From NCBI GenBank assembly GCA_018524725.1, contig JAEUWP010000138.1:1-64000 (forward strand): a stretch of DNA of 64,000 nucleotides, given 5' to 3'. Below, piece after piece: positions 33,156 through 43,257 of this stretch. Within the stretch, counting starts at the first letter, position 1. Each line of letters opens with the position of its first letter. The notes beneath the pieces were generated by a model. The model was given only the letters and a program-made list of their open reading frames with translations, did not search any database and was not told the origin of the DNA. Source of the DNA: Podaxis mareebaensis (Eukaryota; Basidiomycota; Agaricomycetes; Agaricales; Agaricaceae). The translations under genes were made by a program, and so were the position numbers.

Positions 33156-33358
33156 GGAGAACGTGGGTGCTTCCTAATAAGGAAGACAGGGCATGATTGG
33201 CTGGCCGGCTTTGAGCGGAGAGAGCCGGGGCGAGGCACTTTTTCTGGCCAACATTTGCGTTCTGCTGTCACATCTTTTCTTCAACCTCCATCTGCCCAGC
33301 AGCTTAGGGCCCTAGACTAGTCTTTTTCCTATCCTCTAATATTCCTCCATACTCCTCC

Positions 33359-34534
33359 ATGGCTTCTCCTTCGGGAAAATGGGATGCTAGGTGAGTCCCG
33401 TTGCTTCACTATTTCCAAGTTCGCTGCTCACCAGTCATACAGGTACCTCGGGCCTGTCCCTCACGATACTTCATACTACGCAAAATGCATGCTTGGCGGT
33501 ATCCTCGCCTGCGGTATTACCCATGCCGGTATCACCCCTCTCGATGTCGCAAAATGTAACATGCAGGTGCGCTTCAACCAAATGTGCACAACGCGTACAT
33601 GTCCAACTAACAACATTGAAACAGGTGAACCCCGGCAAGTACAACTCCCTCGGCGGTGCCCTTAAGACCCTCGTCGCTGAGGAGGGTGCCAACGGTATCT
33701 GGAAAGGTTTCGGCCCTACCTTTGTCGGCTACTCCCTCCAGGGCATGTTCAAGTACGGCCTCTATGAGGTCTTCAAGGATGCCTACATGAACTTGGCTGG
33801 TGAGGAGCTCTCCAACAAGTACAAGCCCGCCATCTGGCTCGCCGGTTCCGCCTCCGCTGAGGTCTTCGCCGATGTTGCCCTTTGCCCCTTCGAGATGACC
33901 AAGGTCAAGATCCAAACCAGCCCCAACGGCACCTTCCCTACTGCCTTCGGTGCTGCTCTCAAGGAGATGAGCAGGACTAAGGTTGAGACTAGGTACCCCT
34001 TCGGTTCCCTTGTTCCTCTGTGGTCGCGTCAGGTATGTAGAAAATTTTCTTCTTCCAACATAAGTGATGGGTACTGACACAACTGGTCGATAGATCCCCT
34101 ACACGATGGCCAAATTCTTCTTCTTTGAGAAGATTGTCCAACTCTTCTATACCCACGTCTTCACCAAGCCCAAGGAAACCTACGGCAAGGGTACTCAGCT
34201 CGGTGTCACCTTTGCCTCGGGTTACCTTGCTGGTGTTGTCTGCGCTATCGTCTCTCACCCTGCTGATTCGCTCGTCTCGCAACTCGGTAAGGCCGAGAAC
34301 AAGGGCAAGAGCCTCGGTACCATCGCCAAGGAAGTCGGTGTTGTCTCTCTTTGCACCAAGGGTCTCGGTACTCGTGTCATCATGATCGGTCAGTATCCCC
34401 CTCCGCTTCGGCCGTAGATGAGCAGACGACTAAAATATCCTGTTGTGAATCTAGGTACCCTCACCGGCTTCCAATGGTGGATCTACGACTCCTTCAAGGC
34501 TGCCATGGGCATGGGCACCACTGGCGGCAAATAA
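33359..34534 (+). CDS. Mitochondrial phosphate carrier (Pic2/Mir1 type)
   Basis: A mitochondrial carrier family protein of about 305 residues. The three carrier repeats are visible: [13 protein letters not shown] with the Px[DE]xx[KR] motif, [13 protein letters not shown], and [11 protein letters not shown]. Subfamily features are [37 protein letters not shown] and [20 protein letters not shown]. It imports phosphate (and possibly copper, as known for Pic2 and SLC25A3) across the inner membrane for ATP synthesis. Codon use is strongly biased to C-ending codons compared with neighbours, and the leader upstream of the ATG is CT-rich; both fit very high expression. Five exons; stop TAA at 34532-34534. 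No cleavable presequence is seen. Confidence 0.93.
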
Positions 34535-37046
34535 ATGACTCGCTCCGTGCTCCCTTGCTCCGCCTCCCCCTCGTACGACGGCTTTCCTGTTGCAGCGGGT
34601 CCGCTATCTTACGATGCGTCTCTTATTTCCCCTTGACTTCCCCCGAGTACCCTACCTTCACTACCCCTTACCCATCCCCGTTCATGCGACATAAAAGGAT
34701 TAGGATAGAGTCTTTCGCAGCAATCTTGCTGCCTTGTTTTCTTATTAACATACTCGCTGTATCGCTTTACCGTGGTATAGTGTATAGACGGAATATTTTA
34801 CGGAGAAAACTACCTTGTTGTGTGACACAGATAAGAAACCAAAGCCGCGCTCATAGAGTATAGCTGATAGTTGACCTGCTTGTGTCGCTTGTGTTACTTG
34901 CCGCAGTGATGACGTGGTGTTGCCGGATAGAATGATTGTCGGTGAGTTTCGGTCGTCTGATGGTAGTCTCGGATCAAGCCTTTCACTTTCGAATTTTGAT
35001 TCGGGAAGGAATCGGATCGGAATATTGGTCATCACTATCGGTCACCCGGATTGTCGGTTAGTGCATAGCGTGTGGTAGCATTAATCCCTCCTTGTGTACT
35101 GCATGACTTCTGGCACATGTGGCATATGGATATGAGCGCTTATATGACCGAACGTGCGTTCAGTCAGATTGTGGGCGTGGTGGAAGCCCGTCATAATCGC
35201 ATGTAGGTAAAGTGCGGTGTAGGTTGTGCGGAAGGCACGGCGTGTACCATGAGAAGAGCAGCATTCGTTTCATTGAGAAACCTGACTGACGTGAATAGAC
35301 AATATAGGACGAGCGTGTGGTTCGGTGGTAGGTGCGAAAACGAGTGCATGTGAATCTTGGTCCTCAACGCAATCTGAAAAAATAGCTCAACGATAACAAA
35401 AACATCCACCTTATTGAAGATAGATGGACGATGGAGGACAAGGGTAGTATTCCGGTAATGTATCATGAAAAATGTGCGTAAGTACCTCAAATGGGGTCTA
35501 GGAGTAACATGCCCTAAAACTAACCCCTTGTCGTGGGTAGGACGTCGCACGGAATGCCAGACATAACTGTTTCATGAAGCGCAGCAAATGGCCTCGAAGG
35601 CATTCACGCCCGCAACCTGCTCCGGTGATCTGTTGATGCCAAGGGTAGCTAACGTGCGGTTCAGGCGCGATATTGAACGACTGAGGCTGCCGACGAGACT
35701 AAACGAAAAGGCCCCAGGCTCATCAGATGTCCTCGTGAACCATCTGTCGGTCGGCTAACACTTGTTACGAAGGCATGACGTCGGGGTAGTTTTTACTGTA
35801 TCCTAATGAAGTTGCCAGGTAAGTAACGCTCAACGACCCGAGTACATTCTTCTCGGTTGATTTGGATTACCCTTCCTAGCAAGTCGATAACGGAACTTTA
35901 GTACGGGAAGAAGACGAGGCCTAAGCTAAGGCCTGAGGTACGACGAGGCCAGCTAGAGAGGACCCATGTGTGTAAGAGGCATTGCAAGGCAATGGAAGAT
36001 GAATTCATGGGCGAAGTTGACGACACGGCGTTGTTCCCCAGCTGCGTCGACACTCGAGGCACCCAGAAAGTGAATGCGATCTAGCTTTCGTCCAAAGATA
36101 CAAGATCTCCGGCCGCCTGTCGCGGTATGTGCGCTTGATACGTAGGATTCCGAAGGGCAAACTGGTATAAGTGGGTGGTGAGAACCATTTTGTGCTTGTC
36201 TGCTCTCGAAATGTTGAGCCACATATGCCAAGTCTATCATCGCTCCATGCCACTCCCCACTCCACTCTTCCTCGCGACGGCCCCGGCGGTGGGAAAGACG
36301 CACTTGTTGCTGGCGACTTGATTGCCAGTCGAAGCTGTGGAGTGTGCGGGCTTAATACGCAAGGAGCTTTTTCAGTGCGTATCCCCGCCACCTGAGCGCG
36401 AGGGTCGCGATAACCTGCAGCGGTTGACGTGTGAATGCAGACGATTCATCCCCGAAAGCCAGATTCAGTGTTAGGAAGACCAGGTGGTTTTGAGAGCTGT
36501 AAAGAGGTGTATCCAAGAATTTGTTCGCGCTGATGCTAAGGTCTTTTCTTGCCTATACACGAGACCTGGTATGTTCTTATCAATGGGACAATTGCAAACC
36601 CCGACGCGTTAATCAGTCGCGTTCCTTCATTCAGGTTCAGGTGGATTGTGTCCCCCGATATGCCTAACGTCTCTTTCGCACATTCCCAGGCGATAACGTC
36701 CGAAGAAGTGGAGCCCTACTCTTTGTAAGGGTGGAACCGATGATAGAAGCGGGATAGAGCAGCGTAACTAAAAGTTCCTCACCCAACGCTTTACCGATAA
36801 GCTTTGGCATCTCTCCGCAAGTTCATGTGTCTCCCCCTTACCACCAAAGAGGACACCAGAAATATCGTGAACAAGGAATGGCCAAGGACAACATTAGGCG
36901 CTGTTCAGGTGATATATGACCTTGGATTGTTATCAACCGAAGATGGCCAGCCTTGGCTTGGAGCATGCCGACGGAACCGGGGCCTATCCTACCCGCGAAA
37001 GAGTGCCGCACAAGGCACAATATTTCAGACAAAGGAGTCAAAATAC
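34535..37046. other. 2.5-kb gene-poor region next to transposon copy B
   Basis: This is the longest stretch in the window without a supportable gene. Frames of up to 128 codons near 35953-36395 lack domains, natural codon use and joinable introns. No transposase, tRNA or long repeat was recognised. It may be old, decayed repeat sequence. Confidence 0.5.
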
Positions 37047-37048
37047 TA

Positions 37049-37931
37049 CAGTCACCTCTGTCTTAACCCATAGTAGTTGGTGGAAGGTCCGAGCTATGGG
37101 TTATGACAGAGTATGGGTTATGAGAGAGATGCGAAAAAAATGGTATTAGAAAATCGATTAAAATTCTGATTAAATTTACTTAGTCATGATAGTTACATAC
37201 GACATTGAAAACAAGTTGTTCTGAACGTTCTAGTTCCCAGATTTAACGAAATAATCATCAATCTGTGTCTCTACCAAGTTAGCTGTCTCCTCTAAGCGAG
37301 GTTCATGATTAAAAGCAAGCAATAATTGTTCCAGCTTACGAGAGAATGGATGGGATGTTGTTGCGAGATAATTACTCACGAGAGTGGAAGCCTGCAAAAG
37401 ATCTTTGCGACAAGGGGGTTCAATAGCTGAGTCATCCTCCAATGTGTCGTCCTCTCCGCCATTGATCTCGCTGATCTCCTGCATCCTGCGTGATTCCGCC
37501 ACTGCGTTGAAAATTTCTTCTTGTTCCATCATCAATTCCCCTTTGCTCGTGGTCAGGGTTGTGGAAGTATTTCTCGCTCGAGCACTGTGTAGCCCTTCTC
37601 AAGAATTTGAACGAGTGTAGGACTAGACTTAGTAGGGGGCATAATAGATGTGAAATCTTTACAGAAGGACAGTTCGACTTCTGAGTCTCCTCCCGGTTCC
37701 CAGGTTACGACGACGAGACGCCCAAACGTTACTATCCTAATGTGCTATAATACTATTTATGGCAGTGGGCGCTATGGGGTTTCGAGCCGAAATAGCTATG
37801 GGTTATGGGGTATCAGGGAGTTATGGGTTTTTGCTTACAAATCCCTGCGAACGAACTTCGTCACATGGAAATCCTATGGGTTATTACAGAGTATGGGTTA
37901 TGACAGGTATGGGTTAAGACAGAGGCGACTG
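37049..37931 (-). mobile_element. Complete non-autonomous TA-target DNA transposon, copy B (883 bp)
   Basis: The reverse complement of copy A: same length, same terminal repeats (CAGTCACCTCTGTC at the left, GGCGACTG at the right), flanking TA at 37047-37048 and 37932-37933, and the same subterminal TAACCCATA motifs. The stretches I compared base by base are identical, including the asymmetric T/C difference between the two ends. With copy A it forms a 14.4-kb-spaced inverted pair. Confidence 0.9.
37230..37532 (-). CDS. 100-residue transposon-encoded protein, copy B
   Basis: The same protein as the ORF at 22150-22452, with no substitutions in the translation, starting at a double ATG (37532). 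See that entry for the reading of the acidic N-terminus and the ExxIxxYF tail. An uninterrupted identical ORF in both copies means the copies are young, or the ORF is kept by selection; two copies cannot tell these apart. Confidence 0.5.
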   Translation of the reverse strand: MMEQEEIFNAVAESRRMQEISEINGGEDDTLEDDSAIEPPCRKDLLQASTLVSNYLATTSHPFSRKLEQLLLAFNHEPRLEETANLVETQIDDYFVKSGN

Positions 37932-37933
37932 TA

Positions 37934-38550
37934 GTCGAGAGTGTGAGCAATCAGTTTCTGAGTTGGAGACCAGATCAACAAAAATGATTTACATAACAGG
38001 CCCCCGAGCTCAAAACCCTGGCTCTGTTCCTCGTACCTCTGTGCCTGTCTCACCCAATCGACTTACGTGACCATCCAAGAGTTACCGCGGAGCGCACGGT
38101 TTGATATCACCATGAAACATATCCGTGACGAAATCTTCTCAAAAGTTTTGAGGGTCACTGCCGTGAGCGGAGACATCCGAGTTTTCCCAAAAATCTAAAA
38201 GCAATGAACCACCACCACGCCGCGAAGGAAGAAGTCTAATCACCTGGAGTGAAAGGGTACTTCAATTGTGACCGTATCCCAACAAGTGGCAAGTTGAAAT
38301 AGGGACTAGATGGTTGGAGATAGCCTTCTTCCCGCACAAGGCTATCACCACGTAGGTCAACTCAAGCCGAGCCGCGAAGGGACGCTTTGGCATCTCCGTG
38401 CCTACCCCTTTGTTGATTAATTCATCACTCGAGCCAGCCGGACGCCCATGCGCCGGTGCTCTCATAAAAAGGAGCGAAAGGTATGCACCACATCGAAAGA
38501 CTTGCCCCACGACCCCCAGTCTTTCGTTCCCATACCCTCTACTCGGTACC
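37934..38550. promoter_or_regulatory. Promoter region of the secreted-protein gene
   Basis: About 620 bp between transposon copy B and the start of the secreted protein. A TATA-like CATAAAAAG at about 38463-38471 lies some 85 bp upstream of the ATG, a reasonable core-promoter distance. Confidence 0.45.
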
Positions 38551-39919
38551 ATGCTCGTTAAGGCTACTGTTTTACTGGCACTCGCCAATACCCTCATTAG
38601 CGCCGTCTCAGCTTTGCCAGTGTTGGAGACAAATGCTCAGCGTATGGCCCGCGGCCTCACGCCTAACCCTCCCGTGCACTTGGCCAGACGAGCTACTGCA
38701 GTCTGGGGTAGGTATTATTTCATTAACGACCCCCCCTTCAGTCTAATGCTAGAACACTTCGATCAGCCGCTAAGCGCACTGAACCCTCATCTGGGTCGTC
38801 CCCCTGGTAAGTATCAACGGCTCGAGGGAGACAGGCTAGAAGTGTACTCATATGTCGACCAGTTACACTGGCAAGATTGAAGTCAGGTATGATTCTGATG
38901 GCCATGCGGCTGGGTTCGTCAGAAACTGGGAAAATGGTGGAATGTAGGTGTCCCAAGATACTATCGCTTTAATCACTCAGTGTTTTATGATGAGAACAGA
39001 AGCGGTGTCAACTTCAGTGGCGATCCACTGGAAGTCAAAGTCTGCAAGGCTGGGCTAAATACAGATCGCTACGACATCATTGCCACAGTAGGCCACAATC
39101 AAAGCTGATTTCATCCCGAGACTCACAGTCATGACGCAGAATGCCGTCTTCCAACCTCCCTACTACGTCGGTGCAGGCTCTGGTACTGTCGCCAGGTCCC
39201 TAACTACAGGAGAGCGAAGGTTGGTTCCCTTTTTTACTCGTCCATATGTCTCTTGTGCTACCCTAGCTAATACTCCCCTGTACCTTCAACAGCTCTGTCG
39301 GATTCAGCAATGTCCCACAAAGTAAGAAGTTTTACTTCTAGCTCTATAAACGATGAATTCCAATACTCACCGTCTACCACCCGTCATCAAACTATGTCTC
39401 GCAACTAGCCCCTCCGAATGCTCCTCCCACGTTGATTAATGGGAACTACTATGAGTCCGCCATCTGGTCGTACAACCCCTCAACCAAAGAGCTTTCCCGT
39501 ACGTTCTCGCCCCGTTGCGCTATCATCGGTCTTCCCTCCTTGGCGGAGCTAACACTTATATTTTCATCTCTTCCAAACAGCTCAATGGATTAATCCCGAT
39601 GGAAGCAAACCTAACACTGTGATTGCATATGACATCCGCGTGGTACGCCCCCTCCACCTGATTAACCCCTGAATACGTTCACTAACAACTTATTCATTAT
39701 CTTTGCAGAACGGTCTCTTCTTCGTCGGTGACATTTCTCAGTGGAACGAACCTGGATATTTCGCATCTGCTGTTGTACGTGCCGCCACCATCTCCTACCT
39801 TCGATTTGATTTGACGTCATTCTTCCATGACAACAGCACTTCTATCTCGTTTAGACTTCCGTTTCGGACTCATTGTGTCCAGCAACCAACTGCGAGGACA
39901 TTTCATTCTCACGTTTTAA
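38551..39919 (+). CDS. Small secreted protein of an Agaricomycete family, function unknown
   Basis: The start MLVKATVLLALANTLISAVS is a clear signal peptide, followed by a short pro-region (ETNAQRMARGLTPNPP, LARR) of a style common in mushroom secreted proteins. Downstream exons show YTGKIEVRYDSDGHAAGFVR, NFSGDPLEVKVCK, YYVGAGSGTVA, YYESAIWSYNPSTKELSPQW, INPDGSKPNTVIAYD and GLFFVGDISQWN, ending with a beta-rich FILTF. The [Y]ESAIWS...QW.N.DGSKP pattern recurs in uncharacterised secreted basidiomycete proteins. Seven or more exons; the first intron donor and the last exon are uncertain, and a partly decayed gene is possible. It converges on the GH18 gene. Extracellular location is supported; activity is not known. 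Confidence 0.65.
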
Positions 39920-40217
39920 TACCGGGCTCATTCACGGACTTTGTTCTTGGCAATTTCGCTTTCTTCTTTTCTTTGACAATTTACGTTTCCATGTATCGGG
40001 CTTGTTTCCTCTGGAAACTCTGCACTTAGGCTTCTTTACCCGGGGACGTTTCATCTCCAAGCTTCATCAATGGTGCGGGTAGGCTCGGATGGACAGAATC
40101 TAAATCTTTCTTCCCTGCAAGAAACTACGAGCCCTAAAAATACAACAGGGTGTTTACTTCTGAGTTTATGGAAGAAACAAGGCATCTCAGACAACTCGAA
40201 TAGATCTTTGAACCCTT

Positions 40218-41770
40218 TCACTCCGGGAATGCACGAGAACGGACGTCCCTGATCCAAGCCGCCGCGGCATTGGGGTACTGCCAAACCATAACACCTGCGT
40301 CTACACATCAAGGTTTGACTCATTAGACTCTTCTAACTTGGAGAGGGATGGGAACTTACTCCAGCCTCGATTCTTTGCATCCAACACACATTGTGCCAAA
40401 GTCTGAGTCGGCATAAATCCGTTGTTAGCATCGGCAGGAGTGCCAGGCTTTCCAATAACGAGTTTGGAGAGTGGAACCCCGCTAGCCGCAATTTGGAAGA
40501 TAGCAGTTTGAGGCCAGACGTTGGAGGATGTGGTGAGAAGGCCGTCGCAGGTCGTGTATTCGGACGTGCCCTCTGAGGTTTCATGAGCATCGGCGAGATA
40601 ATGTTGTTTGGTGGACTTACGATTGTAGAACTAGTAATAATTTGCGTCAGTCTGGAGGCGGAGTGTAGCAAATGAATCACAAAGCTTACTTGAATATTAT
40701 ACCAGTCAATCATATCTCCAACGTTCTTGTGTACTGTGAGGTATCCGCCTCCGCCGAATTTGCCAGGAGAGAACCTGGTGTCCTGTGTCAATAACAATTG
40801 CAGACGTTTATTGGGCTTGTAGGGCTGTACCATGGTGCAAGAGCTAAGGAAATAGGTGGCCGGTTTGAGGTTACACGCAAAACATAGCGATCGGAGACTC
40901 ACGAGCATGAGTGAGAATGAAGGTGCCTCGAGCAAGGTGGCTTCGAAGTTGTCTTGTGAAGTCAGTAAGCCATCGCTAGATGAGGCTAAGTGGTGGCTCA
41001 ATCGATATGGGAAGAGATGTACCTCGGCCCTTCCGTCCCCCGCATTCATGGCGTCAAGGTCCTTTGATCGAGCAACATGTCAATATCTTTCTACACCAAC
41101 ACAATCGAGGCACTCGCCTCGTAATCGACGTCGACCCCATCCAAGCTATACCGCATAACAAAATTAGCCACAGTATTTGCAGTGGTAACAGGGTCAGTTG
41201 ATGTAGGCGCATCAGTAGAACCAAAGACGGAGACAATGATCTTGATGCCAGCAGCCGCGTATTCGGATTTGATGCGGGCGCGTCCGTCGTCAGTGAGTCG
41301 CGTCCACTCTAAGGCCTAGTAAGAATACATAGAAAAAGTCAAAAATGCCTCGGTAGGACGGGTCATAGAGGTAGGTCCTTACTTTGTCTAAGGGTCCTCT
41401 CGTCAAGAGGAAAGAAAGAGCACTGTCAAAAACTTGGTGAGTTTACGTTTGTAGCGTAATGTCGACGGCAACGAACAAAACATTGTAGCCCTGGTACGTG
41501 CAGTTGTTCAACAAGTGTCCATTCGTAGCGTAGACGATATAGCCTTACCCGGACTTGGGCAACCGGAGGGGGCCCATTTTGGGCCTCGGGGACGAACTTG
41601 TCACCATAAATAACGAAATGCGGAGGTCCAGGAACATCATGCTTTGCGCGAGTCGTCAAAAAACTTTTCGCCGTATCGGTGAGGTTATGGGCGCCCAGAG
41701 GTACTGCAACAGTGGCTAAGAGACTGGAGAGTCCCAAGAGGGTAGCACCGATCTGTTTGAATCCAAGCAT
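40218..41770 (-). CDS. Secreted GH18 chitinase-like glycoside hydrolase
   Basis: ATG 41770 gives a signal peptide (MLGFKQIGATLLGLSSLLAT). Later exons carry the GH18 catalytic motif DGVDVDYE (DxxDxDxE, with Glu as proton donor), GTFILTHAPLAPW, FSPGKFGGGGYLTVHKNVGD, MIDWYNIQFYN, SKLVIGKPGTPADANNGFMP and the C-terminal GVMVWQYPNAAAAWIRDVRS. The fold and length (about 320 residues) fit single-domain basidiomycete GH18 enzymes, either chitinase or endo-N-acetylglucosaminidase type; no chitin-binding domain is visible. The intron right after the catalytic Glu begins with GC (GAG|GCGAGT, 41117 down to 41062). About eight introns. Likely roles are hyphal wall remodelling or attack on other fungi. Stop TGA at 40218-40220. 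Confidence 0.85.
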
Positions 41771-43257
41771 ATTCGTACTGGAACAGTGTTCTCTTAGTCG
41801 AGCTCGTTCCAGGAGTAAGGCCTGAACCTTGAGGGCCTTTGGTGTTGTCTTGGGGCTCGATTAAATAGATTCTCTCCTAGCCATTACTGCGGGTGTTTGA
41901 GAATGCGAACAGCCCGGCTGCGTTCACGAACACACTCGCAGAAACTCGTAGAAGGAATGCCGAATTACCGATGTGTGCATCCGCACACAAAATAACACAA
42001 GAAATAGACCAGTTATGGACTTGAGCCTCAGCTTAACCTCAGCTGGATACTTAGCACGTACCAATCATACTACTGGGGCAGGCGATCCCCGAAACGGGAC
42101 TTTCAACCACACCACAAAATACTCTGAGTCAGACTCATTAGAGAAATTCAGCAAACGGAAGACAAAGGTGAACGCTAAATTTCAGAAAAAGGTGCCTAGA
42201 GGCCATGATGCACCTACTAAGAAGCTGCACTGTGCCGACGAGCTAGCAAGGTTTGCGTGAAAACCGCCGGAAGTCCAAGCGAAGTCCTTGCAAACATGGG
42301 GTATTCGTGAGACAAGGCCAAGACTTACCAAACCAGACTTGAGTAGCTGCAGCTCCAGACCAAATGTATCGATAGCGAAACTACACCAGACCCGACAAAC
42401 TTGCAGCCCACGATATGCCAAGCCCTGCTAGAAGAAAAGCCACTGGAAACCAAGAGAGATTGGGTCTAGCACAAAAAATACTGCTTAGCACCTCTACAAA
42501 GGCTTTAGATGTCTAGAAACCTTATTCTGAAGCCAGTGGGAGTTTCTAGTCCCTTCAAAGCACTGGGAGGTATGCGCATTTTGAAACGTTGGGAAATCCC
42601 GTGGACACCAGGGCTAACAATATAAGGTACCATGTGTGCCATGTGGCGGAGTAGAAGGCGCAAAAAAACGGCCCTCTAGAACATGAAGGCCGGGATAAAA
42701 GGAAATGTGGGAGATGACACGAGAACTACGGGGGAGGAAGTATGACAGCTGAACCGAGCCAAATATAGAAGAAATCTTACCATCTGTGTCAATCTAACGT
42801 ACAACCATTAAGGCAACGCAATACCGAATTCTGATCTGAGGCCTAGTGCACATACCTGATATGGATTACCGTTGGCTGCCCTCGTTATTCGTTTGTGCCC
42901 CTGTTCGGGTGAGCAATTGTATGCTTGTGCGCGGTTCGCGGATGTGGAAAATCACGTAGGATATGTGATACATGTCTTATCTAGTGCAGGCGGGTTATTC
43001 CACCGATGCACGGAGTTCAAACAAAGAGTAACGAGTGAGGTCGAAACCACGCCAGCCGAGGGGTGCACATCGAAGCTTAGACAAAAAGTGATGGAACTGC
43101 GTCAGTGAACAGTGTTCAATCCCTGAGCTCCTGGAGCCTCCCGGTGGGCTGGAATTGGTGACTAACATTACCATTCGAACCTAGGGATCGAAATTAGGGC
43201 TGGCACAAAACTGCTAGGTTCTCATTAACTAGTCTATTGACGTATGCCTAAATTGGC
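41771..43257. other. Gene-poor stretch upstream of the GH18 gene
   Basis: 1.5 kb between the GH18 start and the ClC stop. It includes the GH18 promoter. Frames such as 41973-42260 and 42872-43108 show no domain, signal peptide or joinable introns. Nothing else is recognised. Confidence 0.45.

Noticed and set aside
33607..34080. 157-codon minus-strand open frame
   Set aside because: Antisense shadow of the phosphate carrier; strong codon bias in that gene opens the opposite frame.
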